Shown here: in pieces, positions 45,581-55,500 of the stretch
How positions within the stretch are numbered: position 1 is the stretch's first letter
Layout: the number at the start of each line of letters is the position of its first letter
Source of the DNA: Macrostomum hystrix
Taxonomy: Eukaryota > Platyhelminthes > Macrostomidae
Length of the DNA stretch: 64,000 nucleotides
Assembly: GCA_950097015.1 (NCBI GenBank)
Contig: CATNEN010000003.1
Span: forward strand, 13,745,001-13,809,000
Reading direction: 5' to 3'
Made by a program: the position numbers and the translations under genes
Notes under the pieces: generated by a model
Databases searched by the model: none
The model's input: only the letters and a program-made list of their open reading frames with translations
What the model was told of the DNA's origin: nothing

Positions 45581-45914
45581 TGTTGTATTCTTGAAGTAAC
45601 GAATACAGAGATTCCAATTGTAGTGTTGGTAAATGTAAGTATAGCGCCGAAAGGAGCACTCGGCAGTCGACTGGATAAGCGTATATTTGTAACAGCAGTA
45701 TTATTAAATACTGGAAAGTTTTTTGAGTGTGCGCACCGCGCGGGGGTTTCTATTTATAGCCTGGGGAGCGAGTGGGAGAACTTTCTAGAAAGTTCTCATA
45801 GATAGCCCGCTGGGGGAGGCGCAGAGAAGATTCTGGAAACAACAGAGTGTTATAACAAGTGGTAGAAAGTTCTAGAAAACTATTTACGGAATTATCGTAA
45901 CGAAACCCACAACA
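45581..45914 (-). repeat. 5' LTR of element 1
   Basis: 334 bp, TG...CA on both ends, promoter-bearing LTR for the minus-strand element. Confidence 0.96.
45751..45877 (-). promoter_or_regulatory. LTR promoter: TATA box with three perfect heat-shock elements upstream
   Basis: On the minus strand CTATAAATA (45751-45759) is preceded upstream by three arrays of alternating GAA/TTC spaced by two bases. HSE1 at 45778-45795 has four units (GAACTTTCTAGAAAGTTC), HSE2 at 45826-45838 has three (GAAGATTCTGGAA) and HSE3 at 45865-45877 has three (GAAAGTTCTAGAA). HSF trimers bind nGAAn repeats in alternating orientation, so the LTR is predicted to respond to heat or proteotoxic stress. Confidence 0.75.
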
Positions 45915-46205
45915 ATTGTCATGAGGCTGAAATTCACCCTAAATTACAGTTAAATTGATTTCTCGTTTGCCTTCGTCATGAAAATCAGCTCTTGAAGCGA
46001 AAAAACTAGCGAGAATTAAAAAATTCTAGAATACGGAATTTAACAATCTAAAAACATTTTTTCTTTGTCGCGATTTCTCTGAACAAACAAAAATGCACAA
46101 TTCGTCTGTGCACAGAATCTAACGGTAAATTGGGAGAGTTATAATTGTTATTCTTTTAGTCCCCATAATTAATACGTCACCTGAGCAGCTGCTCGTTAAG
46201 CGCGG

Positions 46206-46390
46206 GCGATGCTTAAGGTGCCCACCCGCTGCTCCTCCACCCGCTGCTCCTCCATCCGCTGCTCCTCCATCCGCTGCTCCTCCACCCGCTGCTCCTCCAC
46301 CCGCAGCTCCTCCACCCGCAGCTCCTCCACCCGCTGCTCCTCCACCCGCAGCTCCTCCACCCGCTGCTCCTCCACCCGCAGCTCCTCTAG
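46206..46390. repeat. 15-bp minisatellite
   Basis: About twelve copies of tccacccgctgctcc with c(a/g)cc and gcagctcc variants. The period divisible by three keeps frames open on both strands (Gly/Ala-rich on minus, Ser/Cys-rich on plus); neither is supported as a gene. Confidence 0.93.
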
Positions 46391-47117
46391 CCATATTAAA
46401 CCAGTAGACCAGTATTATATTTGAAATTCGCAAGCGTAATCAGCAGCATTCACGCTAAGAATGCTTCTATATGCCTCTAAGTTCGTTCGAAAAAACATCA
46501 AACAATAATTAGAACAGCACGCAAACTTCTTGATTTATATTGCACTATCTATTTAGAAATTCAGTCGAGATTCAGCAAAAAAGATTACTACGAGTAATTT
46601 AAGACAAAACAAAACCCCAAGACAAACTGTTTAACAAATAATTAGTAGACAGAATGGAGAAAAGGAGACAAACACGTTCACGCGTTAAACACCAACATTC
46701 AAAATTCAGACACATTTTTAGCAAAGTGATTTCAACACCTTTCTGTTATTTTCTTGTCTATTATTGGAAAAATATGCTGCGAACACCTGGGTAGAATGTG
46801 GGAAGTCAATTCTCCGCAGAATTACTTTCAGAGCTGACGTGCAACCATCGTGGGCTGTGCAACACTTAATTGCAATTCTGGAAAATCAACAATTAATCGC
46901 AGTATACGCTCGTACACATTCAATTGTCAGCAATTATATGGTACTTACTTCTTATTTGATTTATTGATTTTACACTCAAATCTGTCCACATACTGTCTTA
47001 CTTAAATAGCGTTTGGGCAGATGTTGCCTAGTTTTACTCGTTGAATGGACTTAGTGACTGTATGCACCTTGGAGGAGGTCAAAGAGTTTGTGTACTTTAT
47101 TAACTACCAAGGCTACT

Positions 47118-47310
47118 GGGGGGTTGCAGTCTAGTCGTTTGGTTTAAGCCTAGTATCTGTAACCGTTTATGTCCTTTAGCAAGACACTTAGCTCTGCATT
47201 GATTCAGTTCACCCTACCAGCAAAAGTTGGGGTAATTTAATGGTGCGCAATGGACTATGTGGCACTTCTCCCCAGTCCATGGACTGAACTTGGTCGTACG
47301 CAGCCTTCTA
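47118..47310 (+). mobile_element. SINE family B copy
   Basis: The body blocks cctttagcaagacacttag, ctctgcattgattcagttca and agtccatggactgaac are present and it ends near gtacgcagcctt. The tRNA-like head is degenerate. Confidence 0.8.
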
Positions 47311-47440
47311 AAAGCAGTGATCAGACTCGATTGTATTTGATTTCGTTCAATCTAACATCCTCTACTCCATCATCTGCAATCACTAACTTATTTATTCTTT
47401 CTGTCACTTACGACTACGCAGATTTTCAAATTTCTCCTGA

Positions 47441-48890
47441 TCAATTCCAACAGAATCGTGAAAAATGGTTTATTTTCATAAATTGATCAGCCATTAAAAT
47501 CCTCGGCTCCACTGTCCTGATATCCACCAAATTATCTGCAAACTGCGGTGAGCCCAAAGGGTCGTAGGACGTACGCAGCTTCTTCGTGTCGTGGACAGCG
47601 AAGGCAACATCGTTCTTGTTCGTGATCGGGTCCATGTTGTAAACGTCGGTGCAGTATTTCAGGAGCTGTTCTGCTGATGAACTTGACTTCCTGATTTTTT
47701 TACACTGGTTGGTAAGCGCAGTTATCCAGGTGTTTCTGTGAATGGTTGTGCTACTCTTGAAGCTGTTGTTGGCAAAGGCGTCAAAGCTTCTAGAAGGTGG
47801 CACAAAAATTATGCCGGAAGGTTCTGTCAAGATCGGGAAGTCGCTGGCAAAGTTTTTCACCATGGCGGAGAGGCCGATGGGGCCGGCAAACTCGAAAACG
47901 TCTTCAGTCGGGTTGGCAGCCAGCTGAAGGATGCAGAAGCAGAAAAACGGATGCTGCGGCTCCGAGATCATCAGGGCCGGATTGGCGAGTCGATCTGGTG
48001 GCCACTTCATGCCGAAGTAGATCATTGCGATGGCCTCCGCTGTTATGGGCACAGTGGCCGGGTACTTGAGAAAGCGGTCCAGTGGTCGCACCAGGGTGTA
48101 GTCCAGGTCTGCGTACACTCCACCGAACTGCGCGAAGGGGGGAAACTTGCGAGTCGTAAGGCCAGCCTCAGAACCGGCTTGAATTGATTTTAGGCATGGC
48201 TAGCTTATTTCGGACTACGAGTATATTGAGGGGTTGTACCCTATAGTGGTTAGAGCAATTGCTTCAGTCCAACCACCTATTAAATGAGTATTAGCATCAG
48301 CTGGTACCCAGTCCATGGACTGAACAGCTGTACACTAGCATGAGGTGTACATGAGGCTAGCTGTCAGTATTTTAAGAAAGAAGACTCACTCGGTACAGTA
48401 TTAGGTAGCGAAACATGTCCACTCGCATGATGTGGTGTTTCAGTGTCCGGAACTTGCGCAGTAAGCCTGGGTATTGCCTGGCAACGAAGCCTTCCAGGTC
48501 TTTGTCGCGCCAGAGAACGTAGGTCCAGTTCGGATGCAGCTGCGTCCAGGACTTCAGCTGGTTGGCAAAGTAGGCCGACACTCGCTCCGTCTTCCACAGG
48601 ATGTGTCGAATGCGGGGCACACGGTCCACGGCCCCCTCTGTCGCCGACTGAAGCGCCGCGTGGCACTGGGGATCGTGACAGACGCTGCCGAAAGCATTCG
48701 TCACCGCGCTCAATCTGGCGAATTCAAAATTCGTCGTCGCGCGCACGCAAGCATTGACTATTGCGCTGCTACTGATGCCAGCTGCATTGCGAGCTGACTT
48801 TGGAAGCACCTTCAGCTGGACAAACAGACAAACTGTTGAGATTGCTAACAAAATCAGGAAGCGAATAAATACGCTGTGTCTCTGATTCAT
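47441..48890 (-). CDS. Golgi-type DXD glycosyltransferase (Gly_transf_sug / OCH1-like family), two exons
   Basis: Predicted type II membrane glycosyltransferase of the DXD sugar-binding superfamily, which includes OCH1-type mannosyltransferases, inositol-phosphoceramide mannosyltransferases and alpha-1,4-GlcNAc/Gal transferases. Exon 1 is 48390..48890 (167 codons) and exon 2 is 47441..48127 (228 codons plus stop), with a GT-AG intron in phase 0; total 395 aa. A hydrophobic signal anchor spans about residues 8-28. The family motifs VPRIRHILWKT, WTYVLWRDKDLE, RVDMFRYLILYR and, across the intron, FGGVYADLD follow, with the metal/nucleotide-sugar binding DXD at Asp174 and Asp176. Cysteines in the stem may form disulfides. 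The intron contains a SINE B fragment. An AATAAA lies about 45 nt after the stop. The donor, acceptor and specific linkage cannot be deduced. Confidence 0.88.
48232..48345 (+). mobile_element. SINE family B fragment in glycosyltransferase intron
   Basis: The head has tatagtggttagagcaattg (box A-like). The body is deleted internally and resumes at atcagctggtacc and agtccatggactgaacagct. Inserted antisense to the gene. Confidence 0.75.
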
Positions 48891-49383
48891 TTTTAATTAC
48901 TCTCAGAGACGCATCGTTATAGAAAGGAAGGGATTTTACGGGGCAGATTGATAGTCGATAACAGTCATTTTCTTCTACTCAGTTTAAGAGACAGATGTAT
49001 TCAGTTCTCGCACCATTTCTAAATTTTCATTGGTTCCCTGTGGGGTGGGTTGGGTCGCTCCAAGCCTTCTCTATACGCGGCTGCGGCTGAGCTCAGGGAC
49101 TGACTATATGACTATATACTGTCGTAGCTGCGATCGAGTGTAAATACCCCATAAATATCTAATAGGAGATACATATATAGAGAAATGCGGCTTCCAAAGG
49201 CTGTGTACAGGCTGTTCTGTGTACAGACTAGGGAGGCTGCCAAAACACAACGAACTATCTAGCTGGATGAATGAAAGGTCGGGAGTTAGAATTTAGTTGC
49301 TAAAAAAATAACAGGATAGTGCTGACATGAAAAACTAATGCAAAGTTGATAGATACACTTACTCCCCCCTGACAATTTTTTTG

Positions 49384-49735
49384 TGCTGCACCTGAACGGA
49401 ACAACGTAAGCACTCGAAACTGAAGAACACGGGCCAAATCTTCTGAAACAAGAATCAAGTCGCCAGCTCTTCAGGCCGTCGAGATATTCAATGGTTCTGG
49501 CCCATAAGAGCTAGTGTATTTCATACACCCCTATATATGAATTAGCACTGCGCCTCAGTGCGGCCTTGCCAGGCCTTCAAAATGTGTCAGCATGTCACCC
49601 TAATGTGCCTGCATCATCTCCGTCTTCGGTGGTCACCTACCTTTATCTAGACGGATTTGCTGGACCTTCAAGCTCTAGAACTGGTGGAACTAGGCCACTA
49701 TGGACACCCTGACGCGAATTTATCCAATTTCACAG
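49384..49735 (-). repeat. dispersed repeat C, copy 2
   Basis: Reverse-complement match of 22733-23088 along nearly its whole length, with small deletions. It begins gtgctgcacc and abuts a SINE B copy at 49741. Confidence 0.8.
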
Positions 49736-49740
49736 ATCAA

Positions 49741-50042
49741 GCCTAGAGGTTGTAGCCTAGTGGTTAGGGCGTCGGACTAACGTCTTGAAGGTCGGGGGTT
49801 CGATTCCCGACTCCACTTAAACAATTTGTGTCCTTTAGCAAGACACTTAACTCTGCATTGCTTCAGTTCACCCAGCTGTTAAATGGGTACCAGCATCAGC
49901 TGGGATAATTGAAGGTGGGTGTGGCGTCCCCCAGTCCATGGACTGAACAGCTGTACGCAGCCTTCAGATGCGCCGCACAATAGCTGCGGCTGTGCTGTCG
50001 GCTGCACATCTGGCCCGATTGGGGCAGGTGTAATCAATTATT
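49741..50042 (+). mobile_element. SINE family B, most complete copy
   Basis: tRNA-like head with box A (gtagcctagtggttagggc) and box B (gggggttcgattcccgactc). A conserved body follows: gtcctttagcaagacactta, ctctgcattgcttcagttca, cccagctgttaaatgggtac, agtccatggactgaacagct and gtacgcagccttcagatgcg. The tail has gtgctgtcggctgcacatct and ggcaggtgtaatcaatta. The conserved body resembles central domains shared by widespread animal SINEs (inference). Confidence 0.92.
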
Positions 50043-50321
50043 AATTAAATTACAGATCACGCCTAAATATTAGGCGCAAATCAACCACAGGACACCATCG
50101 TCTAGTCTGTCAACCAATCAGTCACCACCCAGCGCTGTTAAATTTCAGGTGCTGCCAAAAAACGTTCAGGGTTAGAATTCCCCCTTCGGTATAAAATTGG
50201 CGGCAAAATGGCTAGTCCTACTGTTAAGTAGTGCATATCGAGTGTGTAGCTAATAATAACAATGCTAAATTAAGTGGCACTCAAGCAATTAGCTTGTAGT
50301 TAAGCTTATGTTCTTAATTTT

Positions 50322-50545
50322 TTAAGTCGGACCAACGACTTAAAGGTCTGGGGTTCGATTCCCGACTCAACATGAACAATTTCTGTCCTTTATCAAGACA
50401 CTTAACTCTGCATTGCTTCAGTTCACCCAGCTGTTAAATGGGTACCAGCATTAGATGGGGCAATTGAGGTGGGTTTTGGCGGCTCCCCAGTCCATGGACT
50501 GAACTGCCGTACGCAGCCTTCAGATGCGCTGCGCAAAATATACAA
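50322..50545 (+). mobile_element. SINE family B copy
   Basis: Starts within the head (gtcggaccaacgacttaaag), has box B (ggggttcgattcccgactca) and the full body up to gtacgcagccttcagatgcg. The tail is missing. Confidence 0.88.
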
Positions 50546-50725
50546 CAGTATTTTTGCTTATCATTCGTTTGATTAAATTGTTTGATCGACTTTTATCAAT
50601 GGTCGAGTTTCAGCACAACAGAAATTCAGCTTTATTTAACCATTAAAAGTCAATGTTTTTTCTTTTAAATACTTTTAAAAGAAAAAGTTACTTTTTCTCG
50701 TTAACGCTTTTAAATTACCTAAGTA

Positions 50726-51985
50726 CTACGGGTGTGTCATAAGTAATGTCACTGTGGTTGTTGTGCGGGAACCCAAAGCAATAATCATCCAAATATATTA
50801 TATTCTGAAAATACATTTATTGAGAAGTTGCCACCACACCTGAGCAGCAATTTTAATGTCTATGGCCAAAACTCAACATGAATCACGACAAGACGCACAT
50901 CCAGTTCTACGCTTTCATTCGCTTCAAGCTTGGAAAATCTGCACTTGAAGTAGAGGAGGATCTCCGGAACACACTGCCAGACAACTGCCCAACTCGCAGG
51001 ACAATTTACAGGTGGTTTCAGAACTTTACTGATCCTGGGTTCGAATTGGGAGATGCCGCCAGATCTGGACGACCAAGTCATCAGCGACCTGGTCAAGGAA
51101 GACCCGCGGCAGTCTGTCAGGGAGCTAGCGGACTGCTTGGAGATTGATTTCAAGACAGTCCATCGCATCTTGACAGAGGATCTCCATCTCCGAAACGTCT
51201 GCTCGGTCTGGGTGCCCCATGACCTCACTGCGGACCAACGTCAGGCCCGTGTGAACTGCGCCAATCAGATCCGCAAGGTGTTCAGCAGCCGGGGCTTGGA
51301 TGACATCCTAAACTGCCTGGTTGTTGAGGATGAGACCTGGCTCCACCTGGATGGCAAAAGCAGCAAGGCAGACAATCGCTGCTGGCTGGGAGCTGGGGAC
51401 TCCAGGCTGACTGTGACCAGGAGGTCCATCTCAGACAAGAAGACCATGCTGCTGGTGGCATTCACGCCAAACAAACGAGTCTCTATCTGTACAACTCCGC
51501 CAAACACCAAGGTCGATGGCCAGTACTTCATCGACTTTGTCCGACACACTGGGAACCTCTGGCACACGCTCCGGTCAAACCCGATTCACCTGAACGAAGT
51601 TCTGTGGCAGATGGACAACGCACGGCCCCACACCTGTCAGGCTGTTTCGGATTTTCTGGCTGGACGGCGAGTAAATCTGCTCTGGCAGAGTCCCTACAGC
51701 CCAGACTTCAACTTGTGCGACAGGTTTCTCTTTAAATGGCTGAAGGCAGACTTTTCCCAGAGAAGTTTCGCAAACCATGATGAGGTCAAAGAAGCCGCGT
51801 TGCACTGGTTCCGACAGCTGGAGGAAAAACACCTGTAGGCTGAGGTAGAGAAGTTGTACGAGCACTGCCAGAGGGTGATTGATATTGGGGGACACTATGT
51901 TGTTGATTGATACAGTTTCGTTCATCTGCGATTGGTCTGTTGGTCTGTTTTACCCTCAGTGACATTACTTATGACACACCCGAAG
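50726..51985 (+). mobile_element. mariner-family DNA transposon
   Basis: 1260 bp with inverted terminal repeats. The left end starts CTACGGGTGTGTCATAAG and the reverse complement of the right end starts CTTCGGGTGTGTCATAAG; both continue through TAATGTCACTG. TA dinucleotides flank both ends (50724-50725 and 51986-51987), as expected for Tc1/mariner insertion. Confidence 0.95.
50878..51838 (+). pseudogene. mariner transposase with one frameshift
   Basis: The first frame (from 50878) encodes the N-terminal DNA-binding part, including the TRRTIYRWFQNF helix and the DAARSGRP linker. The second frame carries DDQVISDLVKED, the WVPHDLT linker and the catalytic core. A frame change near 51070-51085 separates them. 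Catalytic residues are present: VVEDETW, WQMDNARPH and NLCDRFLF, with 34 residues between the second and third aspartates, the D34D of true mariners. The third motif reads SPDFNLCD, where SPDLAPSD is common. The frameshift makes this copy non-autonomous unless it is a sequencing or assembly error. Confidence 0.92.
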
Positions 51986-52565
51986 TAAAAGAAACTTTAA
52001 TGATTCTTAATAAAGCATTTACAGAAGTTAATGTACCGTGTTGCTGGAGAATAATAGATTAGTGTAAAGAAAATTTTTCAAATCTGAAGGACTGTGCAAA
52101 TTAATCAGTCATTAAGTCTCGGTAAAATGGCTTCAAATGCTACAATGAGACGATATAATTAGAACATAAAGTCATAGAAATCATATTTTTCATTTTCGTT
52201 AAGTTCAGACAGAATGCATGCGTACGTTACTGTTGCTGATATTTACGTGGCAATGCGAGCGTATGCAAAGTTAAGTTAATCCACCGGGTTAGTGGGATTA
52301 AGAAACGCCAAGTCAGGATTCGGCAGACTCAATGGTTGGATCAGAGCTGCTTTGCTCTAAAAACAATGCAGCAGCAATGCGACCAAGTATTTGTTGCACA
52401 CGTGGCAACATCTGGTGCCAGCAGTAGTAAGTTGCTCAACTATGCTCAAACTGTACTGGGGTCCCCGGATTGAAGAGGAAAGAAATAAAAGGCAATAATT
52501 CCGAGGTGAAATAATTGCAGAACCGATTTCTTACCGCGAGCAGATCAGTGTTTCATCATATTTCA
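51986..52565. other. upstream region of the SUMF2-like gene
   Basis: Non-coding sequence between the mariner and the start codon at 52566. No clear TATA box. In-frame sequence upstream of 52566 has no ATG, so 52566 is the best start. Confidence 0.4.
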
Positions 52566-55500
52566 ATGGCGGCATCCTTGTCTTGGCTGATGGTTGTCAC
52601 CGTCTGTCAGCTGGTCCTATTCTCAGCGCCCACCAGTCAGCAGCAGCGTCGAGATATCCCCACTGCCGAGGGAAAATTCGACCAGATGGAGGAGTTTAAC
52701 GGGGGCAGCTACTTTATGGGCGTGACGCACCCGGAGTACGAGTTTAAAGGTAAAATTATAATGAGGTAAAACTATAACTTGCATATAAATATATGAAACA
52801 GACAAACTCCTATTCACAAATAAGGAATAAAATCACGTTTCAGAAGACAATTTGCACGTAAAAGCTAGTAATATGTGCAATGTGAATTTAAGGAATTGGA
52901 GAAAATACAGATATAATAAATTTTCTAAATTTGAATCGTTCGAAATATTTTATCCTGGAAATATTAAATTTTAGGAAGTGTGAAATTTTAGGAAATGGGA
53001 AATTTCAGGAAATGTGAAGTTTTAGGACATGTGACTATTCAGGAAATGTCAAGCTTTAGGGAATATGAAGCTTCAGGAAATGTGAAATTTCAGGAAATGA
53101 ATAATTTCAGTAAATGTGAAGCTTCGTGAACTTTAAAATTGCACAAAATGTAAAATTTTAGGAACTTTGAACTTTAGATTTTTGTGTGAAATTTTTAGTA
53201 ACTTTGAAATTTCGATAACGAGAAGTTTAGATTTTGTGACATCAAGAAAAATTTTACTAAAAAAGAATTGTGAAATTAGATAATTTTTTACCGTGTAAAA
53301 AATCGAACGATCGTAAGAATCAGTACTCAAACTATTTCGCATTCTAGGCGAGCATCCGGTGAGGCAGGAGTACGTCAAGCCTTTCGCCATGGACCGGTAT
53401 CCGGTGAATAATCAACAATTCAGCGAGTTTGTCTTGGACACGAAATTCTTCAGAACCGATCCGGAACTGAAGGGCTTTAGTTATGTGTTCTTTCAACACA
53501 TGGCAACTGGCGCCAAGATGATTGAGAAGTACAAACTGTTGGATGAGCCGTGGTCAGTAATTAATCAAACCCTATTTATAAAAAAAACACGGGCGAGTGT
53601 TCTGATTGGTGTAGACAGTAAAAAGGCTTCTTATTTGTCGAAGCACTTTGAAGGGTTTTGATTAATGGAATCGCTTATCAGGCTTCTAAACACTTGAGAA
53701 TGCTTCTGATTGGTGGAAACTATGAGAAGGCTTCTGATTGATTATTATATAATTGATTACACCTGTCCCATTTGGGCCAGATATGCAGCCGACAGCACAG
53801 CCGCAGTAATCGCGCAACGCATCTGAACGTTAAGTACGTCTGTTCAGTCCATGGACTGGGGTGACAACTGGGCGAACTGAAGCAATATAGAGTTAACGGG
53901 AATCGAACCCCTGACCTTCAAGTCATTTAATGAGTCCGACAATCTAACCACTATAGGCTACAATCCACTAGTTGTGATAGCTAAAGACAGTTAAAAGGCT
54001 TCCAAAGTGTTCTGCCGAGACGCGAGTAGTTAAACTACTTATGTAAGTCTGACTCAACTGGACCATGTGTCATTTCTATCAATCTAATCAATCAATCAAT
54101 CCAGGTGGCTGCCGATCGCGGGAGCCCGATGGTACCAGCCGTTCGGGCCGCAGTCCAGCTGGAAGCAGGGTCTCGAGAATCATCCGGTGGTGCACGTCGG
54201 CGCCGCGGACGCGGACTCCTATTGCAAATGGAAGGGCAAACGGTTGCCAACTGAATTCGAATGGGAATACGCGGCTAGGGCCAACAATAGGAGCTGGATT
54301 TATCCATGGGGCGATCATTATCGGAAGCGAAGAATGAACACCTGGCAGGGTCTGTTTCCCTATGAGAACACGGCCTACGACGGTCACAAGGGACTGGCAC
54401 CGGTGGACGCTTATCCTCAGCAGAATCATCGGGACATGTTCGATATGCTGGGTGAGTTGGGTTAGAACATGCCGCTTATTGTGTTTAACACTCGATAACA
54501 ATGTCCACACACTGGATAGCACTGTCCACAAACTAGATAACAATGTCCGCACACTGGATAGCAATGTCTACACACTGGATAACAATGTCCACAAACTGGA
54601 TAGTGTAAGGAGTGCTGAGCCGAGAGATGATTTGTGTAGACGAAAAAGCCTAAAGCGAAGTAGGCTCTGAGCAATCGATTATATTTGATATTTGGTGATG
54701 AACATGCAACGTGCGGCCGATGGGTGCAGATGTACATTAATCGCTCGCAACTCCACGCACACTACGATATAACTCAGGGCCTACAGCTAACACGGCTAAA
54801 TGAACGCGCGCCCACTTGGCGCCTACACTTCTCCCCAACTAGAGAGATTGCCGGGGGATAAAAGAGAAAAAAGCAAAGCTTTAGAGCAAGGGATTGCTGC
54901 AACAATCTAGCGGAAAAAGTCCATAGAACGCAAGACAGTCCATAGCAACTCATTTGAGAAAATACGGCCGCACGCAAAATGAGTTATTGTTTGTAGCTAA
55001 GCACTTTGCTACGCGCAGCCCTGGGATGCTGTCGTGTGGCGACACAATCGCTAGGGTTAGCGGTTGGCTGGCCGGCAGACTGGCCGGCGGACTGGCCGGC
55101 GGACTGACCAGCAGAGTGGCCGGCAGACTGGCCGGCAGACTGGCCGGCGGACTGACCAGCAGAGTGGCCGGCAGACTGGCCGGCGGACTGGCCGGCGGAC
55201 TGACCAGCAGAGTGGCCGGCAGACTGGCCGGCGGACTGGCCGGCGGACTCTATCAGGGGCCGCAGTTGAGTGACGTGTCGCATGCACGATTGTTCGCCGC
55301 GTTGAAGGACGCACGTGTCTCCCTGGACCAGCTTGACAGTCCACGGAGAAGGCTCAAAAGGCAGTTGAAGCTTGTTGCGCGGATGCTGCTTTCGTAGAAC
55401 TTTGCTGCCGTCAATGATGCCGTGCTCCTGGGCAGCCTTGCGGTCATCGAATCTGATTTCATATCTTGCACGTAATTCCGGTGCCAGTCTTGAACTTCTT

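Larger units (their letters stand above)
40847..45914 (-). mobile_element. intact Ty3/gypsy-type LTR retrotransposon (element 1)
   Basis: The element is 5068 bp with two 334-bp LTRs (40847-41180 and 45581-45914) that look identical on reading, each starting TG and ending CA. A 5-bp target duplication ATTGT flanks it (40842-40846 and 45915-45919). Next to the 5' LTR a TGGCGTCGCAAGC primer-binding-type sequence lies at about 45561-45573 (minus strand), a few bases inside the LTR. A purine tract GGTGGGGAGG sits just before the 3' LTR. One uninterrupted gag-pol ORF fills the interior. Identical LTRs, intact ORF and target duplication indicate a recent insertion. Confidence 0.97.
45915..47440. other. 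spacer between element 1 and the glycosyltransferase gene
   Basis: Contains a 15-bp minisatellite (46206-46390), a SINE B copy (47118-47310) and AT-rich sequence with no recognised gene. A minus-strand AATAAA at 47391-47396 lies about 45 nt after the glycosyltransferase stop codon. Confidence 0.5.
48891..50725. other. spacer between glycosyltransferase gene and mariner
   Basis: Contains repeat C (49384-49735), two SINE B copies and otherwise unassigned sequence. No gene recognised. Confidence 0.5.

Noticed and set aside
49750..49820. tRNA gene
   Set aside because: The sequence has boxes A and B, but no good cloverleaf is apparent by eye. It continues into a conserved non-tRNA body present at several other loci, so it is a SINE head.
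55064..55397. Gly/Arg/Leu-rich ORFs over the 12-bp array of element 2
   Set aside because: The array period is divisible by three, so all frames remain open; the sequences are pure repeats.
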